64,000 nt of DNA from Liquorilactobacillus oeni DSM 19972 (GTDB lineage: Bacteria; Bacillota; Bacilli; Lactobacillales; Lactobacillaceae). The position numbers and the translations under genes were made by a program. Where the stretch lies: positions 1 through 64,000 of the forward strand of contig NZ_AZEH01000014.1 of NCBI RefSeq assembly GCF_001436275.1. The letters are read 5' to 3'. Shown here in pieces: positions 9,737 through 20,473 of the stretch. Numbering within the stretch: the first letter of the stretch is position 1; every line of letters begins with the position of its first letter. The notes under the pieces are model-generated. The model was not told the DNA's origin. It searched no databases and was given only the letters and a program-made list of their open reading frames with translations.

Positions 9737-10689
9737 CCGTAGTTGATTTTGATACACAGACTAAGTTGCTCATTCAAGAAGTTAAGGCCAAACTTGGCTG
9801 TGAAATCGAGTTCAAAAAAAAGGGAAAGCAAGTTGGGTATTTAAGGCATGATCAGGCGCAGCATTATTTGCGTGGCGGGAAAATGGTAATTGAATTAAAT
9901 GACTTGACTGCCCCCTCATATACCGTTTCACATGAATTACTGCATATTTTGCTGATGACTGAAAAAATACCGGAGATTACTTTTAATTTGTCTACAACTG
10001 ATCTTCAATTAGATACCAAACTTATGGCGGTTGGTCTGGAACTTTATGATATCGTTTTGCATTTTACTATCTATCAGCTGCAAAGGGAACGTAATTTATT
10101 TACAGAAAGTATCCAAGATCTCTATCTAAAAGGACTTTTTGCAACTCTTAAACCCGAACCAGACGGTAAAAATGATAATTGGATGGTATTACGAGTACTT
10201 GGAATTCTAGATGCTCTAGTGTTTTTTGGGAAAAAACAAGAACTCCTGTTGTCTAAACTGAAAAAGTACTATCCGCAAACAACGAAGGCAGCACTGTCGC
10301 TTTATACAGAAATTACTGCGCATGAATTAGAGAGCCCTTTTGGCATTAGACGTGCAGTCATTAAGCTGTATCACAAACTAGACGAATATTTGAGTGAATG
10401 GGGGCTTGAACCATTGAACCTGAATCGTTTTGTTACCTTGACTCTTGTTTTGAGTAAGCGCCAAGCTAGACAGCAGGTCCGTCAGTTATTTGAAATCTAT
10501 CATTCGGCTTTACATGAGAATCTCGAAGACACAAAAGGATATATCGGTTTTTATAAAAAAGATGGTCAGAATTCCTTTGTGCTTCCACAGCCCAAAGAAA
10601 GCCATCCAGAGGAAAAATTTCGAAAAATTTATGCAATGCAGGCTGCAGTATTTCTAAAGGAACTTTCTATCCCTTACCTGATTCGTTGA
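9733..10689 (+). CDS. Zincin-like protein with HELLH motif, uncharacterised
   Basis: 318 residues. The clearest feature is SHELLHILL at residues 66-74, an HExxH zinc-binding motif of metallopeptidases, in the N-terminal third. The rest is helical and mostly hydrophilic, without signal peptide or membrane segment. From memory, some lactobacillus annotations call such proteins IpaB/EvcA family, a label that says little about function. It overlaps the mvaA stop by four bases and precedes the sirtuin gene by 21 bases, so all three are probably co-transcribed. A peptidase activity is inference from the motif only. Confidence 0.65.
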   Translation: MTVVDFDTQTKLLIQEVKAKLGCEIEFKKKGKQVGYLRHDQAQHYLRGGKMVIELNDLTAPSYTVSHELLHILLMTEKIPEITFNLSTTDLQLDTKLMAVGLELYDIVLHFTIYQLQRERNLFTESIQDLYLKGLFATLKPEPDGKNDNWMVLRVLGILDALVFFGKKQELLLSKLKKYYPQTTKAALSLYTEITAHELESPFGIRRAVIKLYHKLDEYLSEWGLEPLNLNRFVTLTLVLSKRQARQQVRQLFEIYHSALHENLEDTKGYIGFYKKDGQNSFVLPQPKESHPEEKFRKIYAMQAAVFLKELSIPYLIR

Positions 10690-10710
10690 ACCGAAAAGGA
10701 GGAAGAACCC

Positions 10711-11403
10711 ATGTTATTGAATGATGAAATGAAAAAAGCCCGACAAATTTTGTTTATGACAGGTGCAGGAGTATCAACTGCCTCTGGTATTCCAGATTAT
10801 CGTTCTAAAAATGGGCTCTATTCAAAAAAAGAAAATCCGGAGTATTTGTTAAGCAGGACCTGTTTGCTGGAAAATCCAGAATTATTTTACAATTTTGTGA
10901 CCCACAAAATGTATTACCCCGACGCACAGCCTAATATTATCCATCAGAAGATAGCTGAAGCTACTAAAAAGGAAAATGCATTTGTTATTACTCAAAATGT
11001 TGATGGATTACACACAGCTGCGGGAGCAGAGAATATTTTGGAATTTCATGGTTCTTTGAAACGTGTTTATTGTCAAAAATGCAGACAAAAAGTTGCTTAT
11101 CAAGATTATCTAAGGTCGATGTACCACGAAAACTGCGGTGGAATTTTACGTCCTGATATTATTCTATATGAGGAAAAAATAACACCGAAGATAATTGAAA
11201 AAGCCATTGCGTTTGTCTCTAAAGCGGATCTTATAATTGTGTGCGGGACTTCTTTACGTGTTTATCCATTTGCCGGTTTGCTCGAATACCGGAACAAAAG
11301 TGCAAAACTGGTAGCGATAAATCGTGAGAAGCTGCAAATGCCCATTGGAAGCACACAGTTGATTACGGATGCAAGCAAAATTTTTGCGCAGCTTTCCTTT
11401 TGA
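10711..11403 (+). CDS. Sir2-family NAD-dependent deacylase
   Basis: Sirtuin that removes acyl groups from lysine using NAD. Motifs are MTGAGVSTASGIPDYRS (NAD-binding GAG/SGIPDxR), ITQNVDGLH, EFHGS with the catalytic His, and VCGTSLRVYPFAGL. The zinc ribbon is CQKC followed by HENC, so one cysteine is replaced by His and the site would be CCHC. ATG 10711 follows AAAGGAGG. It is the third gene of the mvaA unit. At 230 residues it is a typical compact bacterial sirtuin; the protein substrate is unknown. Confidence 0.9.
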   Translation: MLLNDEMKKARQILFMTGAGVSTASGIPDYRSKNGLYSKKENPEYLLSRTCLLENPELFYNFVTHKMYYPDAQPNIIHQKIAEATKKENAFVITQNVDGLHTAAGAENILEFHGSLKRVYCQKCRQKVAYQDYLRSMYHENCGGILRPDIILYEEKITPKIIEKAIAFVSKADLIIVCGTSLRVYPFAGLLEYRNKSAKLVAINREKLQMPIGSTQLITDASKIFAQLSF

Positions 11404-11513
11404 TTTGATTATTCAAAATAGAGACAAAATGTTGATATAACAGGAACAGTAAAAACTATTTTTGTATTTTACCTGAAAAAATATGATATACTTTATATGA
11501 TTAACAAAAATAA

Positions 11514-13592
<2,079 letters not shown>

Positions 13593-13602
13593 TCCTGAAA
13601 GA

Positions 13603-13651
13603 AGTCTTTCCCACATAAGGCAGCTTTACTTTGTGGCAGAGGCTTTTTTTT
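13603..13651 (+). terminator. Terminator between metG and tatD
   Basis: A 13-bp imperfect stem (AGTCTTTCCCACA and TGTGGCAGAGGCT, with G-U pairs) is followed by eight T. It ends metG, though some read-through into tatD is possible. Confidence 0.7.
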
Positions 13652-13670
13652 TAGAATTGGAGGAAAGTTA

Positions 13671-14438
13671 ATGAAGATTTTTGATTCTCATACCCACATT
13701 AATGCTCCTGAGTTCAACGATGATATTCCAGATGTTATTTTTAGGGCAAGAGCACTTGATGTTACAGCAATGCTCGTAATCGGTTACGATGATGCCAGTA
13801 CTCAAAAAATGGAAGAACTGGTAAGTAATTTTCCAGAAATATATGGGGCTGTGGGGTGTCATCCAGAAGATGCTGCAAAGTATGACCAAAAGTTAGCTGC
13901 AAAGTTCAAAAAAGCATTTCAAAACTCTAAGATACGGGTACTTGGTGAAATTGGACTGGACTATCATTGTAATGTGGCACATTCACTGCAAAAAAAAATC
14001 TTTGAGCAACAGCTTAAGCTGGCTAGAAAACTGAAAGTCCCTGTTAGTATCCACAATCGAGATGCTTTCGCAGATGTTTACCAGCTTTTGCGGGATAATA
14101 AAGTTTGGGAAAACGGCGCCATTATGCACAGCTTTAACGGAGATGCACAATGGGCAGAAAAGTTTCTTTCACTGGGGGTATACCTTTCCTATAGCGGAGT
14201 TAGTACTTTTAAAAATGCTTCAGAGGTTCGCGAGGCTTTTAAAGCAACACCGCTTGATAAAGTACTTGTCGAAACTGATGCCCCTTATTTGGCTCCGGTT
14301 CCTTACAGAGGAACTCGTAATGAACCGGGGTTTACTCGCTATACGCTAGAATTTTTAGCTCAGCAGCGTCAAATTTCAGCAGAGTTACTGGCTAAAAAAA
14401 CTTATGAAAATACAAAAAGGATATTAGGAATTCAATGA
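13671..14438 (+). CDS. tatD: TatD-family metal-dependent DNase
   Basis: TIM-barrel metallohydrolase acting as a 3'-5' exonuclease in characterised members. FDSHTHINAPEF holds the HxH metal ligands, GEIGLDYH the metal Glu, SIHNRDAF and MHSFNGD further ligands, and VETDAPYLAPVPYRG the terminal Asp. The length of 255 residues is typical. AGGAAAG precedes the ATG. Its stop overlaps the rnmV start (ATGA), and the tatD-rnmV-rsmA order is conserved in Firmicutes. Confidence 0.95.
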   Translation: MKIFDSHTHINAPEFNDDIPDVIFRARALDVTAMLVIGYDDASTQKMEELVSNFPEIYGAVGCHPEDAAKYDQKLAAKFKKAFQNSKIRVLGEIGLDYHCNVAHSLQKKIFEQQLKLARKLKVPVSIHNRDAFADVYQLLRDNKVWENGAIMHSFNGDAQWAEKFLSLGVYLSYSGVSTFKNASEVREAFKATPLDKVLVETDAPYLAPVPYRGTRNEPGFTRYTLEFLAQQRQISAELLAKKTYENTKRILGIQ

Positions 14439-15010
14439 TGACAAAAAAAATACAAGAAGTGATCGTGGTTGAGGGAAAAGATGACACAAAACGCATTAAG
14501 CTTGCAGTGAATGCTGACACGCTTGAAACACGCGGTTCAGCAATCAGCGATGAAGTTCTTATGCAAATCGAACAACTTCAAAAAAAACGCGGGGTGATAG
14601 TTTTCACAGACCCGGATTTTTCAGGAGAAAAAATTCGTGGAATTATTACAAGAGAAATTCCAGGCGTTAAGCATGCATTTTTGAATAAAAAGGATGCTGC
14701 TCCTTCTGCTAAGGGAAGTTTAGGGGTAGAACATGCTTCTATTGGGGCTATTCAAGAAGCATTAAAACATCTTTATACTGAGGTAAACACTGCAACTCCA
14801 CAAATTTCTTTGAAAGAACTGCAAGAGGCGGGCCTGATAGCAGGGACTGGTGCAAAGGGAAAAAGAGCATTATTGGGAGAATACTTAAAAATAGGCTACA
14901 CTAATGGTAAACAGTTATATAATAGGCTGAATCTTTTTCAGATCACAAAAAAACAATTGAAAAGTGCACTTGAGCAGATAAAAAAGACGGAGGAAGAAAA
15001 TGACAGATAA
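14435..15010 (+). CDS. rnmV: Ribonuclease M5 (5S rRNA maturation)
   Basis: Toprim nuclease that trims the 5S rRNA precursor in low-GC Gram-positives. The Toprim motifs EVIVVEGKDDTKRI and IVFTDPDFSGEKIR are near the N-terminus, and the C-terminal helical part is rRNA-binding. The length of 191 residues is normal. Two consecutive ATG codons (14435, 14438) overlap the tatD stop and either could serve. It overlaps rsmA by 11 bases, so translation is coupled. Confidence 0.95.
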   Translation: MMTKKIQEVIVVEGKDDTKRIKLAVNADTLETRGSAISDEVLMQIEQLQKKRGVIVFTDPDFSGEKIRGIITREIPGVKHAFLNKKDAAPSAKGSLGVEHASIGAIQEALKHLYTEVNTATPQISLKELQEAGLIAGTGAKGKRALLGEYLKIGYTNGKQLYNRLNLFQITKKQLKSALEQIKKTEEENDR

Positions 15011-15890
15011 GTTTCCAGATATTGCTTCGCCTTTGCGGACCAAGGCTATTATGAACACTTATGGTCTTACATTCAAAAAGAGTTTGGGACAAAATTTTTT
15101 AACTGACGTTAACGTTTTAAAAAAGATTGTTTCAGCGGCTAAAATTGCTGAGAATGACGATGTAATTGAAATCGGGCCAGGAATCGGAGCTCTTACTGAG
15201 CAGCTCGCAAAAGGAGCCCACAGAGTATTGGCTTTGGAACTGGATAAACGTTTATTGCCTGTTTTAGCTGAAACACTTGCTCCTTATGATAATGTGAAAG
15301 TACTGCACCAAGATGTTTTGAAAGCTGACCTTGAAAACCTTTTGGCTGAGAATCTGAAAAACAGTACCAGTCTAAAAGTAGTTGCAAACCTGCCTTACTA
15401 TATTACCAGCCCGATTATTTTATATTTGTTAAATACAGGTATCAAATTTGATGCACTTGTAGTGATGATGCAAAAAGAAGTTGCGGAAAGATTAAGCGCA
15501 CTGCCTGGGACCAAGGCATATGGCTCGCTTTCCGTCAGGGTTCAGTACCAAATGAAGGTGAAGACACCTTTTGCTGTATCGCGTACTGTTTTTATTCCTC
15601 AGCCCAACGTAGACTCTGCAATCGTAGTATTAACCCCTTTAAGGGCCAAATCTGCTGTTCCATTTGATGAAGCAGCTTTTTTCAAACTAGTAAGAGGCTG
15701 TTTTGCACATCGACGCAAGAGCCTGTGGAACAATTTAAAGAGTATTTTCGGAAAAGAAGAGCATACAAAAGAATCATTAAGCGAAGCTTTGTCTGAATTG
15801 AATCTATCTCCTCAGATAAGAGCGGAGAATCTTTCTGTTACCGAGTTCGTTTTCTTAACTAATAAGCTCCATGAGTTAAAAGTACTATAA
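15000..15890 (+). CDS. rsmA: 16S rRNA adenine dimethyltransferase (KsgA)
   Basis: SAM-dependent enzyme dimethylating two adjacent adenines near the 3' end of 16S rRNA. Motifs are KSLGQNFLTD, the SAM-binding VIEIGPGIGALTEQLA, LALELDKRL and the catalytic NLPYYITSP. The length of 296 residues is normal. GGAGGAA at 14990-14996, inside rnmV, precedes the ATG at 15000. It is the last gene of the tatD-rnmV-rsmA operon. Loss of this activity in other bacteria gives kasugamycin resistance. Confidence 0.97.
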   Translation: MTDKFPDIASPLRTKAIMNTYGLTFKKSLGQNFLTDVNVLKKIVSAAKIAENDDVIEIGPGIGALTEQLAKGAHRVLALELDKRLLPVLAETLAPYDNVKVLHQDVLKADLENLLAENLKNSTSLKVVANLPYYITSPIILYLLNTGIKFDALVVMMQKEVAERLSALPGTKAYGSLSVRVQYQMKVKTPFAVSRTVFIPQPNVDSAIVVLTPLRAKSAVPFDEAAFFKLVRGCFAHRRKSLWNNLKSIFGKEEHTKESLSEALSELNLSPQIRAENLSVTEFVFLTNKLHELKVL

Positions 15891-15908
15891 AAATTAATTA
15901 TTTTCTAA

Positions 15909-15975
15909 TTGAAAAAATGTAACTGTTTGTGGTATAATTGCATTTCTTGTGAAACTATGCTATAATTGTTTCACA
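15909..15975 (+). promoter_or_regulatory. Tandem promoters and dyad upstream of veg
   Basis: There are two promoters: TTGAAA-N18-TATAAT (15909-15938) and TTGCAT-N17-TATAAT (15938-15966). A perfect 8-bp dyad, TGTGAAAC at 15948-15955 and GTTTCACA at 15968-15975, brackets the second -10. In B. subtilis veg is one of the strongest vegetative promoters. The dyad could be an operator or a 5'-end hairpin. Confidence 0.65.
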
Positions 15976-15989
15976 GAGAGGTGAAGACT

Positions 15990-16232
15990 ATGCCACTAAC
16001 GTTGGCTACAATCAAGAAGAAGCTCGATAGTTGTGTCGGAGAACGCTTGACTGTTGTTGCTCAGGCCGGACGCAGAAGAATAATAAAACGTCACGGCGTG
16101 TTAAGAGAAACATATCCGGCGGTTTTTGTTGTTGATTTAAACCAAGAAGAAAATTCTTTTGAACGTGTTTCGTATAGTTATACTGATGTCCTCACGAAAA
16201 ATATTGAACTTGATTTTTGGGAAGAAAGCTAG
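15990..16232 (+). CDS. veg: Veg family protein
   Basis: Small 80-residue protein of the Veg family, conserved in Firmicutes and reported to stimulate biofilm genes in B. subtilis. The family signatures GERLTVVAQAGRRRIIKRHGVLRETYPAVFVVDL and the VSYSYTDVLT block are present. ATG 15990 is set by AGAGAGGTG; the longer frame from 15966 starts inside the promoter. The position between rsmA and ispE matches the usual Firmicutes order. It has its own tandem promoters and terminator. Confidence 0.93.
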   Translation: MPLTLATIKKKLDSCVGERLTVVAQAGRRRIIKRHGVLRETYPAVFVVDLNQEENSFERVSYSYTDVLTKNIELDFWEES

Positions 16233-16262
16233 CTTTTAAATTAAATAGTTGTTAAGTTTCTC

Positions 16263-16296
16263 AAGCCTGTAATTAATTGCATGGCTTTTTTTATGG
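16263..16296 (+). terminator. Terminator downstream of veg
   Basis: AAGCC...GGCTT stem with the A/T-rich inner pairs TGTAATTAATTGCA, followed by a T run. Confidence 0.7.
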
Positions 16297-16374
16297 GTTG
16301 ATACGGATAATTTTCTTTTCAAGAATGCTTGTTTTTAAGTATAATGATATTAAAACATTAGGGTAGGTGACAGA

Positions 16375-17253
16375 ATGGACATTATCGAAAAAGCGCCGGC
16401 AAAAATCAATCTGTCTTTAGACACTCCATTTCGTCATCTTGATGGTGATTTAGAGTGGCGCATGGTAATGGTTGCTGTTGACCTTGCTGATTATGTACAG
16501 GTCAGCTCCGATGATCGTTTTACTGGAATCAAACTTGAGACTGATATGGGATTTTTACCCCAAGACTATCATAACCTGGCTTATCAGGCAGCCAAAAAAA
16601 TGCAGCAGCTATTTGCAGGACATCAAGGAGTCCAGATCCAAATTCAAAAGAAAATTCCAGTTGCTGCTGGAATGGGAGGAGGATCAGCTGATGCCGCAGC
16701 AGTTTTGCGTGCACTAAATAAACTATGGAAGCTAAAACTCAATAGGGCACAGTTAGCTGAAATTGGCTTGCAAATTGATTCTGATGTTCCTTTTTGTGTT
16801 TACAGCGAACCAGCACTAGTTACAGGTAAAGGTGAAAAAGTGGTACCACTGGGTGAACTGCCGGTAATGTGGATTATACTTGCAAAACCTAAAGCAAGCG
16901 TCTCAACACCGACTATTCTTAAAAAAATTTCGTATGCTCAATTAGCACACCAGGATGTTGGGCAAGTAGCAGAAGCTGTCAGAAGAAAAGACGAAGAGCT
17001 GCTATTCCATACTATGGGCAACACTTTAGAAGAAATCACGGGAACAGTATTCCCTGAGGTTAAAAAGTTAAAAAATAAGATGTTGGAATTTGGCGCTGAT
17101 GTTGCACAGATGACAGGCAGCGGACCGACTGTTTTTGGCTTGTGCTCCAAATACTCGCGGGCACAACACGTTTATAATAGTTTAAAAGGATTCTGCGAGG
17201 AAGTATATCTTGTACGCCCGTGCAAATTGTTATCAGAGAATGTCAGCTCGTAA
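16375..17253 (+). CDS. ispE: IspE-like GHMP kinase, divergent active site
   Basis: By family this is 4-diphosphocytidyl-2-C-methyl-D-erythritol kinase of the non-mevalonate isoprenoid pathway. KAPAKINLSL (Lys10), the ATP loop PVAAGMGGGSADAAAVL, DSDVPFCVY with the catalytic Asp, and QMTGSGPTVFGL are all present. However, the DGYH motif that binds the cytidine base is replaced by DGDL (residues 23-26, His to Leu). The genome also encodes HMG-CoA reductase, so the MEP pathway is probably absent. I recall lactobacillus homologues with the same change. The true substrate is therefore doubtful. ATG follows a TAGGTGA site. Confidence 0.85.
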   Translation: MDIIEKAPAKINLSLDTPFRHLDGDLEWRMVMVAVDLADYVQVSSDDRFTGIKLETDMGFLPQDYHNLAYQAAKKMQQLFAGHQGVQIQIQKKIPVAAGMGGGSADAAAVLRALNKLWKLKLNRAQLAEIGLQIDSDVPFCVYSEPALVTGKGEKVVPLGELPVMWIILAKPKASVSTPTILKKISYAQLAHQDVGQVAEAVRRKDEELLFHTMGNTLEEITGTVFPEVKKLKNKMLEFGADVAQMTGSGPTVFGLCSKYSRAQHVYNSLKGFCEEVYLVRPCKLLSENVSS

Positions 17254-17301
17254 AGTAGTTTGCAGGTAACTTATAAAAGGCAGACTTTAAATTTAATTAA
17301 A

Positions 17302-17343
17302 AAGGACTGGATCAAAATATAAACTTTGATCCAGTCCTTCTGT
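17302..17343 (+). terminator. Terminator downstream of ispE
   Basis: A perfect 15-bp stem (AAGGACTGGATCAAA and its complement) is followed by a short T-rich tail. It belongs to the recurrent GACTGG-TCAAAA hairpin type in this window. Confidence 0.75.
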
Positions 17344-17344
17344 T

Positions 17345-17416
17345 TTAACCTGCAATATGCGTGTTAACGGGTTTGTGCGGCCAATCTTCTTCGCGTAATG
17401 GTAAAGCAATAATAGT
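17345..17416 (-). pseudogene. Possible C-terminal remnant of a lost gene
   Basis: On the minus strand, 23 codons with protein-like composition (ending LREEDWPHKPVNTHIAG and a TAA stop) follow directly after an in-frame TAG. The TAG breaks any longer frame, and I do not recognise the parent protein. It could be the end of a decayed gene between argH and ispE, or chance. The rest of the 17.34-17.49 kb gap shows nothing. Confidence 0.25.
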
Positions 17417-17496
17417 CTAAAGTTAATTAAATTTACCCTTAACACTCAGAGAACACCATTTGCTAACACATTTTTTAGCCTATTTTTGTTACATAG

Positions 17497-18894
17497 TTAT
17501 AAGGATTCGGATTCAGCAAGCAAATCATGTTTTGCTTTTTCAAGTTGTTTTTTAACCTGAACAAAGCCTGTTCCTCCAAGTGAATTTCGCCGTGCAACAG
17601 CTTCTTTTGAAGTAAGCTTAGCGTAGATGTCTTTTTTTATCAAAGGAGAGATGTTGTGCATCTGATCCAAGGTAAGGTCCTGCAAGTTCTTCTTTTCCGT
17701 AATCCCTTTAAGAACGAGTTCGCCAACTATCCTGTGGGCTTCCCTGAATGGAATACCCTTTTCAGCAAGGTAATCCGCAAACTCAGTAGCATTTGAAAAA
17801 TCGTGTTCTGTGGCCTGTTGCATACGTTTTTTATTTACCTTAAGTGTTTTAAGCATCCCAGTAAAAATTTTAAGAGAAGGGATGATGGTTTTTATGGTAT
17901 CAAAAACACCTTCCTTATCTTCTTGCAGATCTTTATTATATGCAAGAGGCAGTCCCTTCATTGTTGTCAAAAGAGCCAACAGATGACCAAAAATCCGACC
18001 GCTTTTACCGCGAATAAGTTCAGCCATATCAGGGTTATTTTTCTGTGGCATGATAGAACTACCGGTAGAGTAGGATTCGTCTAATTCAATATAGCCGAAC
18101 TCATAGCTGCACCAAAGAATAAGCTCTTCGCAAAAACGAGAAAGATGGACCATTAGGATGGAAGCATTGTTAAGAAATTCCAGCACAAAGTCACGATCAG
18201 AGACAGCATCTAAAGAATTTTCATAGTTTTGTGAAAATCCAAGTAGTTTTGCAGTATAGACACGATTGATCGGAAAAGTAGTTCCCGCTAATGCAGCAGC
18301 ACCTAAGGGGTTAAGGTCCGTATGCTTCAGGTTAAAAGCAAAACGTTCGCGATCGCGTGCAAACATCTGGTAATAAGCCAGCAGATAGTGTGCATATGAT
18401 AGCGGTTGGGCGTGCTGCAGATGAGTGTATCCCGGCATGATAGTTGTAATATTTTCTTCAGCTTTTTGTATCAAGATGCTTTGAAGTTGGAAAAGTGCTT
18501 TATCTACTTCAGGTAGCCGGTGTTTCAAGTAAAGATGAAGGTCAGTTGCAACTTGGTCGTTACGGCTGCGCGCTGTATGCAGCTTACCCGCTACCGGACC
18601 GATCTTTTCTGTTAATAATGCTTCAATGTTCATATGAATGTCTTCAAGGCGTACATCGAAGTTTACCTTATGTTCTTTAAGGTCGTTTTCAATTTCTTTT
18701 AAACCGGCAATAATCAAGTCGGCGTCCTTTTTATTGATAATTTTTGTCATTTTCAACATTTGGGCTTGTGCAAGCGAGCCTTCTAGGTCTTCATGAGCCA
18801 TTTCCTGATCAAAACCGATTGATGCTCCAAACCTGTCTATCCAAGCGTCACTTTGTTTTGAAAAACGGCCTCCCCAAGGTTTTTTATTTGCCAT
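17497..18894 (-). CDS. argH: Argininosuccinate lyase
   Basis: Last step of arginine synthesis, cleaving argininosuccinate to arginine and fumarate. Signatures are KPWGGRFSK at the start, [32 protein letters not shown], and [22 protein letters not shown] with the catalytic Ser loop. The length of 465 residues is normal. ATG 18894 lies two bases after the argG stop with GAGGTC upstream; the 32-codon extension runs back inside argG and is rejected. It is co-transcribed with argG. Confidence 0.97.
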   Translation of the reverse strand: MANKKPWGGRFSKQSDAWIDRFGASIGFDQEMAHEDLEGSLAQAQMLKMTKIINKKDADLIIAGLKEIENDLKEHKVNFDVRLEDIHMNIEALLTEKIGPVAGKLHTARSRNDQVATDLHLYLKHRLPEVDKALFQLQSILIQKAEENITTIMPGYTHLQHAQPLSYAHYLLAYYQMFARDRERFAFNLKHTDLNPLGAAALAGTTFPINRVYTAKLLGFSQNYENSLDAVSDRDFVLEFLNNASILMVHLSRFCEELILWCSYEFGYIELDESYSTGSSIMPQKNNPDMAELIRGKSGRIFGHLLALLTTMKGLPLAYNKDLQEDKEGVFDTIKTIIPSLKIFTGMLKTLKVNKKRMQQATEHDFSNATEFADYLAEKGIPFREAHRIVGELVLKGITEKKNLQDLTLDQMHNISPLIKKDIYAKLTSKEAVARRNSLGGTGFVQVKKQLEKAKHDLLAESESL

Positions 18895-18896
18895 TT

Positions 18897-20138
18897 TTAT
18901 TTGACCTCGCTTGGAATTATAGGAGAGTCCTTTTTTGTTGCGGTATTTTTTTGTTGGACTTGGGCATAAACTTGAGTCGGCAAGCCCCATAATTTAATAA
19001 AACCAGCCGCAGCTTCTTGATCAAATTCATCGGCTGAAGTGTAGGTTGCAAGATTTTTATCATACAAAGAGTTCGGTGATTTTCTGCCTTCACAAATTGC
19101 ATTTCCTTTGAAAAGCTTTATCCTAACTGTTCCATTTACATTTTTTTGAGATTCTTGCAAGAAAGCACTGAGAGCTTTGGTAAGCGGTGAAAACCATAAA
19201 CCATTGTAAATAACTTCGCAAAATTTTTGTTCAATTACTGGCTTAAAGTGAGCTAAATCACGTTCGCTTGTCAGATCTTCCAAATCTTTGTGAGCTTTTA
19301 TTAAAACGGTAGCAGCAGGGCATTCATAGATTTCACGTGATTTGATTCCTACAAGCCGGTTTTCTATGTGGTCAATCCGTCCAATTCCATGATTACCAGC
19401 AAGTTTATCAAGTTTTTTAATTAAAGCAGCAAGTGAATAGGATTCACCATTTAATTTTGTAGGGATTCCTTTTTCAAAGGTCAACTCAATCAGTGTGGGT
19501 TCATCAGGAGTTTTTTCGAGCGGCTTTGTCCGTGCATATGCATCTTCTGGTGCACTAGCCCAAGGATCTTCCAAAATACCGCATTCGTTAGCTCTACCCC
19601 AAAGGTTTTCATCGATTGAATAGGGACTTTCCTTATTAATTGGTACTGGGATTCCGTTTTCGGCAGCATATTGGATTTCTTCTTCACGAGACCAATGCCA
19701 ATCTCTGATAGGATCTTCAATCTTAATTTCTGGTGCGAGCGCATGAATGCCGACTTCGAAACGAACTTGATCGTTGCCTTTTCCAGTACAACCATGTGCT
19801 ATAGCTGTTGCATGGTATTTTTTTGCAACTTTTACGAGTTTAGTTACGATTAGCGGACGAGAAAGAGCAGAAATCAGAGGATATTTATTTTCATAGTAGG
19901 TATGAGCTTGAAGTGCAATTAAGGCATAATCATGCGCAAACTCTTCTTTAGCGTCGATCGTTAATGAAACTGCCGCCCCTACATCTAATCCCTTTTGTTT
20001 TATTTTAGTTAAATCTTTTCCTTCACCTACATCAATACAGCAGGCAATTACGTCATAGCCCTTATTTTTGAGCCATGCGATTGCGACCGAGGTATCTAAA
20101 CCGCCAGAATATGCGAGAACAACCTTTTCTTTTTTCAT
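18897..20138 (-). CDS. argG: Argininosuccinate synthase
   Basis: ATP-dependent ligation of citrulline and aspartate. The N-terminal PP-loop [35 protein letters not shown] and the [23 protein letters not shown] segment are characteristic. The length of 413 residues is usual. ATG 20138 is preceded by AAGGAG. It forms an argGH operon on the strand opposite its neighbours. No other arg biosynthetic genes are here, so arginine would be made from citrulline. Candidate ARG boxes lie upstream. Confidence 0.97.
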   Translation of the reverse strand: MKKEKVVLAYSGGLDTSVAIAWLKNKGYDVIACCIDVGEGKDLTKIKQKGLDVGAAVSLTIDAKEEFAHDYALIALQAHTYYENKYPLISALSRPLIVTKLVKVAKKYHATAIAHGCTGKGNDQVRFEVGIHALAPEIKIEDPIRDWHWSREEEIQYAAENGIPVPINKESPYSIDENLWGRANECGILEDPWASAPEDAYARTKPLEKTPDEPTLIELTFEKGIPTKLNGESYSLAALIKKLDKLAGNHGIGRIDHIENRLVGIKSREIYECPAATVLIKAHKDLEDLTSERDLAHFKPVIEQKFCEVIYNGLWFSPLTKALSAFLQESQKNVNGTVRIKLFKGNAICEGRKSPNSLYDKNLATYTSADEFDQEAAAGFIKLWGLPTQVYAQVQQKNTATKKDSPIIPSEVK

Positions 20139-20172
20139 AAAAATACGCTCCTTATATTGTGTTTTTGAATTG

Positions 20173-20276
20173 ATAAAACAATAACACTGATATACTTTAA
20201 ATGCAATAATATTTATTAAAAAAGCACTTTTTAGTGTAAAAATGAATATATATTAGGTAATTAGTGAATATATTAG
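20173..20276 (-). promoter_or_regulatory. argGH promoter region with candidate ARG boxes
   Basis: On the minus strand TTGCAT-N17-TATTGT is a plausible promoter. Upstream, ATGAATATATATTA (20242-20255) and GTGAATATATTAG (20264-20276) resemble ArgR/AhrC half-sites and lie about 21 bases apart, two helical turns. TGCAATAATATTTATTA (20202-20218) is a third candidate. ArgR control is inferred. Confidence 0.45.
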
Positions 20277-20341
20277 TTTTTAAAATAGAAATAAAAAATG
20301 GAACGGGTTCGGGATTTTACTTTTGCAACAGAAATTTGTAA

Positions 20342-20370
20342 TTGACAGAGAAACTTTTTTAAGTTATAGT
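20342..20370 (+). promoter_or_regulatory. Promoter of the aromatic leader operon
   Basis: TTGACA (20342-20347), 17-base spacer and TATAGT (20365-20370). The expected start near 20377 is about ten bases before the leader-peptide ribosome site. Confidence 0.8.
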
Positions 20371-20401
20371 CTATTTATTCAATTCTAAGGAGTTTTTAAT
20401 T

Positions 20402-20473
20402 ATGTTAGAGAATATAGAGCTTAGAAAATTGAATAGTTTTTATTACTTTTGGTTTTTTCACGAGTGTTTGTAG
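20402..20473 (+). CDS. Aromatic leader peptide (23 residues)
   Basis: A short reading frame with AAGGAG at 20387-20392 and a nine-base spacer to ATG, so it is very likely translated. It begins MLENIELRK. Residues 13-19 are FYYFWFF, seven consecutive aromatic codons covering Phe, Tyr and Trp, followed by HECL and TAG. This is the composition of an attenuator leader peptide: a shortage of charged aromatic tRNAs would stall the ribosome just before the downstream hairpins. It is the first element of the aminotransferase operon transcript. No function as a protein is proposed. Confidence 0.8.
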   Translation: MLENIELRKLNSFYYFWFFHECL

